64,000 bases of DNA from Diplosphaera chodatii (GCA_032358165.1 JAALGY010000032.1:2728001-2792000), one strand, 5' to 3'. Positions 42,839 to 55,621 are shown, numbered from the stretch's first letter. Numbers and translations: made by a program. Notes: a model not told the origin generated them from the sequence alone.

Positions 42839-45800
42839 ATGGAGCCGGGCGATCATGCCGCGGATCATGCACATGGCGGCAGCCTGGGCCACGACGAGTG
42901 GACGGAGGAGCAGTGCGTCGCCCGTGCTGCCACCCCATGCCCGGCCACCCACTTGTTGCCACACCCAGTGCCGTGCCCTAGACGCGGCCAGCCCCTGACC
43001 CTGAGGCAGCGCCGGCAGCAACACAGGTTGTGCACCTTGGCTCCTTGGTGCTGTGCAGGCTCCCCGCGCTGCACGGTCAGCAGGCCGCGGAGCATGGCGA
43101 GGAGGACCTTGTTTATGGGCAGGACTACTCGGAGTTCGAGCTGGTGAGCGACTGATATGATAGCTGGAGCAAGCGTGGGGGGCAACCTGTTCCGATGCGA
43201 CAGCTGGAGGGCGGTGCCCTGGGCAGCAAGGACGCTGCCCGCCTTAGTCGCAGCCTTGGAGGGCCTTGAACGTCCGTTGGCACATGGCGCGCCGAGCGTT
43301 CTGAGGCGCCCATCTGCGAGCCCTGTGCTTCTAGCATGCATGCCCAGCCAGATCCGCGCCTGTGGCCGTCAGCGCATGCCGATGCCGGGGTGACTTCTGG
43401 TTTCAGCTTTCTGTTCAACCGACCGGAAGGTGCAACCGCCTCGGACTGCGTTGCCCGCTGGTCAACGCAGTTGTAAGCGGAGTCTTGCAACTGTCTGCAA
43501 TGTTGAGTGGCCTAGGTTGGCCGCAAAGAAGTGGTATTCTTGGGGTTCATGTCTGGCTGCGCCCCCCCAGCTGTCGCTCCTGCGTCATGAACCTGCATTC
43601 AGATAGGTCGCCGTGGGACCCCTGACCATCGACAGCTGCTAGTACTGGGCGTGACGGACCTCGTGTGCCCGTATCTGCTCAGGAAGGGGAGTCCCTCGCC
43701 GGTGAGTCGATGGCGGGGCGCTCAGCGGCGGCCTTCTCGCGGGCCTCCAGGGCAGACTCACGGCTGGACCGAGACCTGCAGGACGCCATCGAGATGGTGA
43801 AGGTGTCGGACAGCAAAATCGGCGCCCTCAGGAAGATGCACGCGCAGTACCTGCTGCGGCGGTGAGTTGGAAGGCACCCGCTCCACAATTGGTACCGTCA
43901 GCTGCACCCTGGCTGCCACTCCATGCGACATGTCAGAATCATGGCAGATGCCTCAACGCCGTTCGGTGCAGGTACGTACAGCTGACAAACGCGTGATGCC
44001 GATGCAGGGTGGAGGAGGCGCTGGGCGGCGAGCAGCGGGACGACCGGCGGGGCCTGCTCGACCATGAGCACGGCACTGAGGTGAGCAGTGGGCGTGTCAT
44101 GTCAGCCTTGCCCGGCCTCCAGCTTGTCTCGCACTCGTGTCGCTTCATATGAGCTGCAGCCGACCTTGCCAGCCGAGTCGAGTGTTGGGTGCCAGCCTGC
44201 CAGCGGCCTGCATGCAGTACCCTGACGCCCAGTGCCGCCCTCTCTGCAGCACGGCTCGGAGTACTCCGGCACGGACGACGAGGACTCGTCGCTGGCGGAC
44301 TCGGCGTTCATCGCGGGCCAGTACAGGACAGCGGCGCACAACAAGTACTCGGGGTCGCAGGCCGACTTCGACCGCATGTCGGCGCGCCTGGAGAAGGAGA
44401 TGGGGCTGGGCACCGACAACGAGTCGCTGGCCTCCCTCAAGGCGGGTCCTCGCCTGCTGAACAAACTCCCCACTTCCTGTGTGCAGCGTGGGTGCACAGG
44501 CGGCCTGCGGCCTAAAACACCCAGCCGCTGCCGCTGCCGCCTGGTGTACCCTCACTGCGCTGGGATGCAGGGAGGTGTTGCAAGCTTGTCGCCGGCTGGC
44601 GGTGCTGACGGTGGTCCCGCATGCTTTGCTCAGGCAGCCAGCCTGGCCTCGGATCCAGACAACCCCATGGAGTACATGGCGACAGCCTTCAACGGGCGTG
44701 ACCTGGAGACCGGGTCCATCTTCTCAGAGGACGAGAGTGACAGCGAGGAGCAGGAGCGGTGGCGGAAGCGCTTCAAGCGCCGCGTGACGGTGCGCCGCCA
44801 AGTCCCCTGCTGGTTTGCTGATTGGTGTCGAACACAGGGTGGCGAATGTGCAGCCTTCGTTGCAGCTCATGGTTGTGCACCTCCATCAATCCTTCCATGA
44901 CCATTCTCGCTCAGCACATCCGCCACACTGCTCATGTTGCATGCAGATCAACAAGTCTGGGTGCCTTGTGATGGCCTGCTGGGTGATCGCCTTCATCTTC
45001 TACATGTACATCCGCATCACCAAGACAATGGACCTGGGCCAGTACATGGCTTATGGCATCTACGTCCTGGTCGTCGAGGTGAGCAGCAGCGGCTTGAATG
45101 TGTGCTTACCGTATAGGCAGTCCCTGTCTACCCATTTGCCTACCTCGCTGCTGCTTGCAAGGTGGCTCAGTGTGTCGAGGGCCACATTTGTGCAACCTTT
45201 CACTTTGTCTGACGTGCTTCACGCATGCTGTGCTGTGCAGGTGTTTGGCGCCTCAGCCACAGCGCTGTATGGCATCAACCTGCTGCTGAACCCAGTGCCG
45301 CCGGAGCAGTACAAGCTGCACACCGAGGTTCCAGATAAGAAGCAGAAGAAGGCAGCCGCCAAGCTGGGCAAGCAGAAGAAGCGGTGGTGGCGCCGCAAGG
45401 CCAAGGGCGATGCTAAGGAGGCAGCGTCGTCAGAAGTCAGCGATGCAGACACTGGCAACGACTCCAAGGTAAGCTGATGGCGTCACCCTAGCGATGCAGA
45501 CCTGCAGTCGATCTGCCGCTGTGCAAGGGCAGATGAACCGCGGTAGAGCCGAGCGTAGGCATTGCTATGACTGGCTGGCTTGCTGTATACTTGCTGGCAT
45601 TGGTTTGATGGCCCTGTGTGCTGCTCCTGGCAGTTGGATGTGGAGCGGTCAATGGACTCCTTTGCCAGCACGCTCTCCAGCAAGTCGCAGACGCCCAGCC
45701 AGAGCGCACGCAGCGATATCACCATGGGCACTGTCATCGGCCCCGAGCTGGATCAGGTGATGACAGCAGTATCGTGGTGCTGTGCTGCCCCCCGGAGCAG

Positions 45801-48130
45801 TGTCTGAGTACGTGACCATCAGCCTGACGACTTGCTTCCTCACGTGCCAAGCATGTGGACATCGACCGACCGTGGCACCTCACCCTTGCAACAGGCATAC
45901 CACATCCGGGTGCTGATCCCCTGCTACAAGGAGGAGTTGCACATCGTGCAGAAAACACTCAACGCCATCCGCGAGGCTGCGCTCCCTGCTGGTAAACAGT
46001 CGCCTAACCGCTGCGTCTGTCGGTCTCAGCTGCATTCGCGCTGCTCTGTGCTTGCACCTCAGGGATGGTCTGCTGCCGATGTGGTAGGAAACCCTCCACC
46101 AACTTGGCACAATCACAGTACACTATATAAAAGCAACGTCTCTCGCCCGCTGCAGGCTGCGACCGCACGGTGTACCTGCTGGACGACGGCAAGGACCGCA
46201 CGAAGCGGAAGTGGTGCACCAAGCTGGGCCCCGATGTGGTGTATGTGTCGGGGCGCAAGCGGCCTGCGGATGAGTCCAACGGCAAGTCTGGCAACCTGAA
46301 CAACGCGCTGTCCCAGATCTACCCCGACAGCTGCAAGATCCCGGGCAACGAGGTCGTCTGCATCATGGACGCCGATCAGGTGCGTCAAGCTGCAGTTGTC
46401 GCCCTGCTGCGTGGCCTGGATTGTCGCAGATGCACAACCTAGGTCCCGAGTGTCGCATCGCCAACTTGATGAGCGCAAACCAGCCAGCAACCCAATGTCT
46501 CCGCTGTCAAAAGCCTAGGGTCTCACTGTGCTCCTTCCATCTTCACTGCAGGTGGCTAACCCAGAGTTCTTCATGAAGACGGTGCCGCTGCTGGACGATG
46601 GCGATGACGTGGCCATGGTGCTGTCGCCACAGTGCTTCTACAACACCAATGCCGACGCCGACATCTTCAACCACTCCAACATCCACTTCTGGGAGTGCGT
46701 GACCTGTGCAGACCTGGCTGTTTTCATTACATCCAACTCCGTGCTGCTGGATGCCTGCTGTCCCTCTGCCAGGCTTCCTCATCGCAGATGTGTGTGTGCA
46801 GGTACATGCAGATTGGCTATGATGCCCTCTCCTTCATCTCCTGCTCGGGTGAGGCATCTGCATCTTGCACACAGCCTGCGCAACTGATCTGAGCTGGATC
46901 TTACATGTGCACAACATCCAATACGTCCCACATGTCGCCGCCCGTACGATGCGGCGCTGAACGTAAACGAGTTTGGCATTGCAGGCACCAACTTCCTGAT
47001 CCGCGCCAACGCGTTCCAGGAGTGTGGCTGGTCCCCCACATGGACCCTGACAGAGGACTTTGCGCTCGGCATGGAGCTGAAGAAGCGCAAGTGGCAGTGC
47101 CGCTACATGCGCGAGTTCCTGGCCGTGGGTGAAGCGCCGCACCAAGTCCGGAACTGCTTCCAGCAGAAGTCGCGGTGGTGCAAGGTGAGGCCGCCATCAA
47201 GCAACGTGCTGTGCTTGACTGCTTGTCCTTACACCTCCCTTGCAGATCAGTGCCATTGCTGGGTCGTCAACCGTGGTGCTTATTGTCCATGAAACATTGC
47301 AGGCATTGCTGACGCCCCCCACTGTGCGCTTCCTGCTGCAGGGCCACTTCCAGGTGCTCTTCGACAGGGAGCACTGCCCCATCTTCCAGGGCGAGCTGTC
47401 GTGGCTGCAGCGCATCATGTACCTCCAGGGCGTGTGGTCCTACATCGTCGGCTCCCTGTGCACGCCCACCTTCATCATCGTGCCCATCGTCACCATCTGG
47501 GCGGGCGTTTTCCCCATCGTGCTCAACTTCTGGGCCGCCGTGGGCCTGACCATCTACTACCTGGCCACCTCCTTCGTGCTGTACTATGTGCGGAACCGCA
47601 AGCACATCGGGCCTCTGTGGTTCTCCAATATTGCCAACCAGATCATGTGGTTCACGTACGTCAAGGCGCTGTGGCGTGGCCTGGTGTCAGCATTTGGCAC
47701 CAAGATCTCCTTCAAGACCACGCTGAAGGGTGCTGGCAGGTTGGCGGCAGGGAACTGGGGTGACTTGTGGATGCCATGCGTCGTCTTCATCTTGCTCCTG
47801 ATCTCCTTCATCTACGGCCTGAAGAAGCTGATCAGCAGCCAGAACCCTGAGAACACGCTGATGATCTCGCTCGTCTGGGTGGTGTACAACATGATCCCGC
47901 CGTTCTTGCTGCTCTGGTACACATGGGTGGGCCAGGGTAGCACGCTGCGGATGGTGTGCAAGGCGCTGTTCTGGCTGTCCACCCTCCTGGCGTTCGGCGC
48001 GCTCATCCTCATCTGGCTGTTCTTCCCGAGCTCCTACGACTACGGCCGGGCGCTGGGCGACTCGCACTACTTTCAAGACGCAGCGCGTGGGGCGGCTGCC
48101 GGCAAACAACGGCGTGTCATGGCGCGCTGA
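42839..48130 (+). CDS. cellulose-synthase-like glycosyltransferase family 2, membrane protein
   Basis: Processive beta-glycan synthase of the GT2 family, in plasma or Golgi membrane. Fifteen exons close in phase, starting 42839-42912, 43059-43143 and 43683-43862, and ending with the long exon 47341-48130. A disordered acidic cytosolic N-terminus (for example GTDDEDSSLADS) precedes two membrane helices (LVMACWVIAFIFYMYIRI; VFGASATALYGINLLL). The catalytic domain has all four GT2 signatures: YLLDDGKD, VCIMDADQ, TLTEDFALGM and QQKSRW (QxxRW). About five more helices follow, the last KALFWLSTLLAFGALILIWL, putting the end on the outer face. In this frame the protein stops at 48130, but 48074 onward reads as a GH9 domain in the +1 frame with no start codon of its own, so the natural product is probably a GT2-GH9 fusion. 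One intron (44442) needs a GC donor. The polymer is unknown; cellulose or a related beta-glucan is likely. Confidence 0.88.
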
Positions 48131-51055
48131 TGCGCTGCTGCAGGAGGAGGCCATCAAGATCTCCACCTCCACGTCTGCCTACGACCTTAGCGGCGGCTAC
48201 ATGACGGTGGGCACCCTGCCCCACCCCTTATATTGCCAATGCCCATGCCCATGCCATGCAGCCACTGGTGCAGCTGCTGTTGGTGTGCTCGATGCACAGT
48301 GTGCTGTGCCTCCCGTCATGGCCTGCCACCCCGTGCAACAGAACGCCGGCGCGGGCACCGTCAAGATGACGATGCCGATCGCCTGGACTACGAGCATGGT
48401 GGCGTGGGGCATGCTGGACTTCAAGGAGGGCTACCAGAAGGCGGGCGAGACGCAGGCCGGGTAAGCGCTGCAGTGCTGGCCAGACGCTTGCATCTGCACC
48501 GCGGCATCAGTGGCTTGGCTGGTCACCCAATGCAACAATATCAGCTGCCTTGCCTGCTGTGCAATGTGAGCCACAGATGCCAACGTATGTGCAACGACCG
48601 ATAGGTATGAGTTCCTGGTGTGGGGCTGCGAGTACCTGCTGAAGACCATCATCACCGGCGGCTCCGTCAAGCCGTCCACCTGGGCAGTCGTCTGGCAGGT
48701 GCGCAGAGCTTGCTGGAGCAACACCCACGCAGCCCTGCGTAGGGGCTGTGCTGCCGTGTCCTGCCCATGCTCCTACTCCGCTGGCTGTCATGGCGGTTGC
48801 ATGAGGTGCTTTGCGTGACGTCCACAGCTGCACACTGTGCAGGTGGGCAACGAGACGGTGGACCAGCTGTCGTGGGCGCGGCCGGAGGACATCACCACGC
48901 CCCGCTCCTTCTACTACAACAAGCTGGCGCTGAACGGCGCGTCCGACCTGAACGGGCAGATCGTGGGGGCGCTCGCCTCCACCGCCGCGGTGTTCAAGAC
49001 CAAGCAGCCCAGCCTGTACGACAAGTACATGAATGTGGCGCTGCCGCTGTACGGCATGGCCATCGGTGCGCACTCAGAGAACATCGTGTCCGCCTCCTGT
49101 GTGGTACATCGAGCCATCTGATTGCCAACGATGGTACTTACGGGGTGCAATCATGCCATGTTGACACTCCAGCCTATCTGTATTCTTGACGCGGGCTGCT
49201 GACACATGCGCTCGCCATATGCTGCTGCAGGGCAGTACCAGAACTACTACCTGCAGAACCTGAAGAAGCCGGAGTGCATTGTGGCGCCCAACCTCCGCAT
49301 CCGGCGCAGCATCAACTGCATCCCGCCCACCTACCCGTTGAACGGCTCGTCGGCAGACACCTACAACTCGACGTCCTACAACGACGACCTGGCCTGGGCC
49401 GCCATGTGGATGTACAGGTGCGGCCCTCAGCACCACTGCTGCTGTGACTACAGAGGCATGGCAGCATCTATTTTCTTTTGAAAAAACTTGGGTGCCGCAT
49501 TGCTCCTCTCTTTGTTCGAACCTTGACAGCACCATGCTCAATTTCGCCTTCTCTCCTTTGCCGTCAGGGCCACTGGCGACGGCGGGTACCTGAATGATGC
49601 CAAGCAATTCTTTGGCGCCTACCAGAGCAGCCCAGAGTCACTGCTGTCGCCCAACCTGATCGTCGACTGGAACAACAACTTCTGGTCCACCGCCATCCTG
49701 CTGGCAAGCCAGGTGCGCACGGTTGTGATCGTCACCAACTGCATGGCAGGCCCAAGGCTGCAGTGCCCGACCATTGATGATGCTACATACCACAAACATG
49801 GCATTTGTTCATGTCAGCACAACTCGCAAGTACCAAGCAGCAGGATCCTTACTTGCTGGTGTGGGTGCTGCAGACGGATCTAGAGGCGTATCACTTCCAG
49901 GCAGAGCTGTTCCTGCACGACTGGATCTGCTCATCAGAGGTCATCACGTACACGCAGAAGGGCCGTGCGTGGAATGCCAACAAGGGTGCGAAAATGATCT
50001 GTGGTGCCCCTGAACCGCGTTCTGGTACTGCATGTTCAGCATGATAGCAAATTTTCAGTCCCACGCAACACCTACATGGTGCATGTGCAGGCAGCATGGA
50101 TGTGACAGCAAATGCAGCAATGATGGCGGCGGTGTATGGCAAGTCCATCATGGCCAAGAAGCCGGACCGCGCCAACAGGTACATCTGTTGGGCAAAGGGC
50201 CAGATCCGCTTCCTGCTGGGCGATGTCGTCAACGCTGCAGTAGTGGTGAGCCCAATTGCATCGCCTGCCAACTCACTGTACACAAATTCCTGGGCATTGT
50301 ACAGGATGCTGCTCTGCATGCGCCATCATCAACCACCTGCTGCTTGCCCAACAGTGCTCGACGGTGGCCCTCCTATCGTTTGTGCTGCAGGGCTTCCAGC
50401 AGACCTTCACCCACAGCGGCATTGTGCGCATTGGGAACCATGGGCCGAAGCAGGCGCAGGACCGCGCGGCGTCCTGCCCCGCCCCGCCCGCCCAGTGCAA
50501 CTTCATCAACGGGCTGTACAACCCATCGGTGAGCAGGCTTGCTGGCTGCTGCGTCGGCCTTCTGGTGTGCTGCTGCCGCTGCTTCGTACGCCTCAGGGCT
50601 GTCCCTCCAAACATCAGGCGCACGGCCCCGGATGACACTGGTGCCATCTCCAGGAGGTTGCCCCGACCATGCACTGACCAATATGCTCTACTCTGCAGGA
50701 CAACCCGCACACGCTGCGCGGCGCGCTGGTGCAGGGCTCGACCACGGGCTTCGACTCGTGGGCAGACACGCGGACGCGGAACGAGTCACGGGTCGGCATT
50801 GAGTACAATGCGGGCTACACGTCAGCGCTTGCAGCTTTTGAGGAGCTCACCAGCCCCACCTGGCCGCAATGCCTCCAGGGCTTTGGCTACTTCTCAAAGG
50901 TGCGATGACGTCACCGGTGCTCATACCCTGGCATATGCCTGTCGCATCTGTGTACAGTCATGTATCCTTCGGTGTCTCACCCCTGCTAGCTGGCCGCCAA
51001 GCATGTTCCTGTCTTGACACGTTTCCCTGCTGTGCAGGATGTGGTCTGTGGATAG
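48074..51055 (+). CDS. glycoside hydrolase family 9 (endoglucanase-like) domain, C-terminal part of the GT2 gene
   Basis: GH9 fold, by family an endo-beta-1,4-glucanase. It begins inside the last GT2 exon with KTQRVGRLPANNGVSWRADA, the standard GH9 opening, then YDLSGGYMT, spliced to NAGAGTVKMTMPIAWTTSMV. Then YEFLVWGCEYLLKTI, LSWARPEDITTPRSFYYNKL, NSTSYNDDLAWAAMWMYR, ATGDGGYLNDAKQFFGAYQS, MDVTANAAMMAAVYGKSIMA, HSGIVRIGNHGPKQAQDRAA, HTLRGALVQGSTTGFDSWAD, and VGIEYNAGYTSALAAFEELT; stop at 51055 after KDVVCG. No ATG, signal peptide or promoter-sized gap precedes it, so it is not a free-standing gene as written. The catalytic DAGD is NAGA here, and the acid Glu expected before the YNAG motif is replaced or displaced, so activity is doubtful. 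Topology from the GT2 part places this domain outside the membrane, the expected side for a glucan-trimming or glucan-binding module. Confidence 0.87.
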
Positions 51056-52440
51056 ATAGCTGTGGGGTAGAGATAGAACTCCTGTGTACAGATGGGGGCC
51101 AGACCACCTAGATCATAGCCAGAACTGTTCATTTTGTTGAAACCTGAAGCCCTGTCGGCCTTGTTTTGCCTCAGTGCTCCACCAGTATTCTTGGCACTTG
51201 CTACGCTGTGAACCTGCCGATGCAACCGCCTGTCAGGAATCCAGCCCAGCTTATGGCATGTTCACCGCCATTTTTTTTAGCATCCCATCATGCCAAGTCC
51301 CCAGAATCGCTGCAGTCTATGCCCGCTTGCTCGTCTCCTCCAGCCTGCGCTGGTGCTCGGCGAGAAGCTCGCGCTGCTCAGTGCATGAAGTCCAGCCGTG
51401 CAAGATGTCGATACCAGAGCCGCCTGCCCCAAGGAGCAGCAATGGCGCATACGACTGCGCAGCAGCAGGTGGTCGTTCTGTTACATGATCGGGCTGCTCA
51501 TTTGCACGAAATGCAAGCGGGCATATGCAAGATGGAATTCAAACTTCAACTGTTTGCCTACCCTTGTTCTGATGCCAAGCGGTATCGACAGCAGCACTCC
51601 AGCTGAGCAGTCACAGAGGGTAGGGATTACGGTAATATCTTGTTGTGCGAAGCCGGTGCCGTATCAGGAATGGTGCGGCCAACAAACGCATCATGCTAGG
51701 GGTGGCATACAGGTGCAACGATCTGCATCTCACCGAGACACCAGAACCAGCTGTTGTTCATCACACAGTTCGCCAGTTCTGTTTGCAGCTGAGCTGTGCG
51801 GTCCTGTGCAGATTTGTCAGCCGGCATGCTGTGATGCGCCTGGTCAGGCTGTGTATGCTGCCAGTAATGATCCTGCTTGGCGTCGCGATCGGCTGTGCAA
51901 ACGCGATTTCGTCATATGTCAAATCTCTATTGCATCCTGGCCGACCTAGTCAGTGGCCGCCTGTTAACCTCCCAGTTGTGCACGCGCCATCAGGTGATTG
52001 ATGGAGCCTTTTCTCTCGGCAGAGCGTGCGCACTCTGTGGACTGCTTAGCGGGCTTGATGCTGCTGCTACAATCGAACGTGTCACGCAGATACCGTCGAT
52101 ATGAGCCGCAGCGGCTTCGAACATCTGATGGTGTCGTACACATGCAGTACAGATTAGCAGCAGGATGTAGCACGGGCTGGCAGGCCCTGCAGGCCCGGTC
52201 TCCACACTCTCCTGCAACTTGTCCAGCCTATGTAGTGCAAGTCCCACCATCGTTTCACACTAGTGCTCCGACGTGCTGGTTTGAGCTGCCTCTAACCGTG
52301 AGCTGATATTCTCCTCCAATCAGACAGTCCATGCAGGTCATGCGACCCGGACTGTAGGCGTTGCAGCATTTGCCTCTCTATAAACACATCACGTTCTAGT
52401 CAGACTTGTTCAGCGGCCGCCTCCAGCGCGGCCGGCCGCC
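51056..52440. other. long intergenic region upstream of SF3A3
   Basis: About 1.4 kb without a recognised gene. It holds the 3' UTR of the GT2-GH9 gene and the SF3A3 promoter. A frame near 51.8-52.0 kb contains one hydrophobic stretch (LPVMILLGVAIGCANAI), but it has no family resemblance or splice support. Confidence 0.5.
52378..52384 (+). promoter_or_regulatory. possible TATA element of SF3A3
   Basis: CTATAAA lies about 60 bases before the SF3A3 ATG in an otherwise GC-rich region. Position is plausible for a core promoter, but nothing else supports it. Confidence 0.3.
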
Positions 52441-55400
52441 ATGGCTAGCACGCTGTTGGAGCAGACCAGAGGTGAGTGGCGGCATGGCTGTCGGCATGCC
52501 AGCCTCTCCGCGCGAGGCGTGCAGCGTGCGATCTGTCAGCCTGCGGTGCCATCTGAACAACTGCCGACCGTGATATCTGGTGTGCCGTGTAGCCGGGCAC
52601 GAAGAGATCGAGCGGCTGGAGCGCTTGATCGTGAAGGACTTCCAGTCTGAAGCCAAATCCCACAAAGAGAAGCTGTACCAGAACCACAGGGTGAAGCAGG
52701 CGCTGGAGTCCATGCAAACGCAAGCCGAACGGCTGGTGAGGCCCTATGAGTGTGGCGTCCTCTGGCGCGCCTCAGAGACTGCATGCGGCATGCGGAGGTG
52801 CACACATGTCGCTTGCTGTAAGTCGCAAGGCTTTATGCACCGCAGCTACACGTATACGAGGACGCAGACGGCTCGCGGAAAGAGGAGATCACATTGTTGA
52901 AGGGCGAGGACCCCCTGCAGTGAGTGTTGCTTGGTGCATTGACCAAGCTGCAAGCGCAGGGGCGCAGTGGGAGTCGTGTTGTTGGCGCCGTTCGATGTGT
53001 GGTGTACCCCGCAGGACATTCTATGACCGCCTCAGGGAAGTGGAGGACTATCACAAAAGGTATCCCAGCATGGACGTGACAGAGGTGCGTATGAGCAACC
53101 GCATCGCGTCGCAGCAGTGTCACAACTGTTGGTCAGCTCACTGCAGGAGGCATGCCCAGCATTCTGGCACGAACCTGCAGTGCTTTGCCTGAGTGTCAGG
53201 GCTCGCAAGCGTGTCACTCTTTGCCGTGCGCTCCCACGAGAGCCTGAGGCTACCTGCATTGCTGGCGCAATCTGAGGTGCCATGCTCCTCATTTTGCTGA
53301 GGTTGCCACCTGCGCGTTGCCAGGCGGAGAACGATGCGCTGGCGCTGCGGGGTGGGGAGCTGCCAGTGGAGTTCAGCGGGGAGGAGAGCCTGGGCCGCTT
53401 CCTGGACGTCCACGAGCACTACAACCGCTTCATCAACAGCAAGTTCGGGCGGCAGCTGGACTATGCCGGCTACCTGGCCGCGCTCGACGCCTTTGAGGAT
53501 GTGCCCCGCCACCTGCGCGCCAGCAAGCCCTACAGGCGTGTGCCTGCACCCCAGGCTGTGCTAGTGCCGCCAGCTCTTCCTTGCTCATCACGCGGCAGCC
53601 AGGCCGTGTGTCCCCGCTGCAGCTGTGGTTGCAATGTGATGCGGATACACTGACAAGGGCTGGTGGCGATGTGCACCGTGCCCAATGAGCGGCTGTGGAC
53701 GCGGCTGCTGCGCTGCGCAGGGAGTACCTGCGCAGCCTGCGGGACTACCTGCTGGGCTTCCTGCAGCGCACGCAGCCGCTGCAGGACGCCACGGCGCACG
53801 TGGCCAAGGGGGACGACCAGTTCGAGGCCGACTGGGCGGCGGGCGCGGTGCCCGGGTGGGCGGACGCCGGGTGGGGCGGCCCGCCGTCCACCGCCGCCGC
53901 GGGTGCCCTCGACATCGACGCCTTCGACAGCGTGGAGGAGCTCGTGCAGCTGGGTGCGCAGTCGGTGCACAATCCCTGCAGGCGCAGGATCCTGCACGGG
54001 CGTCACGCTGCAGCGTGCAGCTGCGCGCTCGGTTGAGCTGGACGCCTGCGCACCGCACGTGACATCGCTGCACACGCAAAACCTGGGCCCCGACTCTGCA
54101 GTCCTCTGCTCCACAGGCACCGAGCGGCTGAAGGAGGCGCTGCAGGCGGCGGGCCTCAAGGCGGGCGGCACCGTGGAGCAGCGCGCGGCGCGGCTCATGC
54201 TGCTGCGGGACACGCCGCTGGAGAAGCTGGACAGGAAGCACTTCGCCAAGGGCGTCCTGCCCGCGGTGCGCTGCCCGGTGCAGCACGTAGTCCAGGGCTG
54301 CGTCATGCTGCCTGCAGTGTTCCTACGACAGTGCTCGACACCAGCTTTTGGTGGAGCCTTGCTGCACATACGCAATCCCTGATCCGCCCAGTTTTCTGCG
54401 CACTGCAGGGCGCGCAGAGCGAGGCGGAGCGCGCCAAGGCGGTCGCTGCCGCCAAGGAGGCGGCCAAGCTGGAGTCCCAGGTGGGCGACTGCAGAGAGTA
54501 GCTTCTCTAATGGTCAACTGCTAGGGTTGACAGCTGTCGGTTGCGATTGGTGTACTTGCTGGCGTATACAGGCCATGTTGCCGTTGCCGTATCAACGTTG
54601 GTTACTGGGGTTGCATGCGCAGGTGGTGCGGCTGCTGGAGGGGCTGGCGGCGGTGGCGGAGGCGACCAAGGCGCAGGTGGAGAAGCGCGCCGCGCTGTCC
54701 TTCGAGGAGCTGCAGGCCGAGCAGGCCGAGGCCGAGGAGGTGATGGGCCTTTGGTTAGCCCCCCTGCAGCGCCAGCAGATCAAAAGCTGTCAAGTCACTG
54801 CGAGTGCACTGGCAACTGGTGGCATCCAAATCCTCTCGCAATGCATCTACGTCCCCGTGTCCTGCCTGACAGTTGTGCTGCCTGCTGTGCGCTGCCAGGC
54901 AGTGAACGAGGACTCGGAGGAGGAAGACGACTTCATCTACAACCCTCTGAAGCTGCCGATGGGCTGGGACGGCAAGCCAATCCCCTACTGGCTGTACAAG
55001 TTGCACGGCCTCAACCAGGTGCCTGTGGTTTTGCCATCTGCCGCATTGTTCCAGTAGATGTGACCTCCGGTTGTGCTGTCACTCGTGTCATGTGTGGCCA
55101 TCTTGTCTGCATCCGGGCCTCCAGTGTCTCACTGCACACTGTCCAGTGCAGGAGTTCAAGTGTGAGATCTGCGGGGAGGCAAGCTACTGGGGGCGGCGGG
55201 CATTTGAGCGCCACTTCAAGGAGTGGCGCCACCAAAACGGCATGCGTGCCCTGGGCATCCCCAACAACAAGCTGTTCTTCGAGGTCACCAGCATCGCAGA
55301 CGCGCAGGAGCTGTGGCGCAACGTGCAGGTGATCGGTGACCCCACCAGACTCTCCGGGTGTCACCAATCCTCTATTCATGCTGTCTGCGTCCGCCCCATC

Positions 55401-55621
55401 ATTGCATGACGCCTTCCTCTCCGGGAGTTTCGTGGCATGGTTGGTGTCTGTTCATCACGATTTTGACAGTCAAGTGCATGCTGCCTGTATCATGGCGACT
55501 GCAGTCGAGGGAGAAGGGCGGCTTCGTGCGAGACACAGAGGAGGAATATGAGGACGCACAGGGCAACGTTTACAACAAGAAGACGTATGAGGACCTCAAG
55601 CGCCAGGGCATCATCGACTGA
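52441..55621 (+). CDS. splicing factor 3A subunit 3 (SF3a60/Prp9)
   Basis: Subunit of the SF3a complex of the U2 snRNP, needed for branch-site recognition in the nucleus. Exons in order: [30 protein letters not shown] with [77 protein letters not shown] followed by [40 protein letters not shown]; the SAP-like [36 protein letters not shown]; coiled-coil exons; [20 protein letters not shown] with [18 protein letters not shown]; and the C2H2 zinc finger [24 protein letters not shown]. The last exon [20 protein letters not shown] ends QGIID at 55621. The family order, the [27 protein letters not shown] region and the zinc finger leave little doubt. There are about a dozen introns. Confidence 0.95.

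Noticed and set aside
47954..48077. 124-base intron that would restore the GT2-GH9 frame
   Set aside because: Splice signals and phase are possible, but it would delete a convincing last membrane helix and place GH9 in the cytosol. Kept only as an alternative in the finding.
51640..52010. Hydrophobic plus-strand frame in the long spacer
   Set aside because: One hydrophobic stretch but no start context, domain or splice partner.
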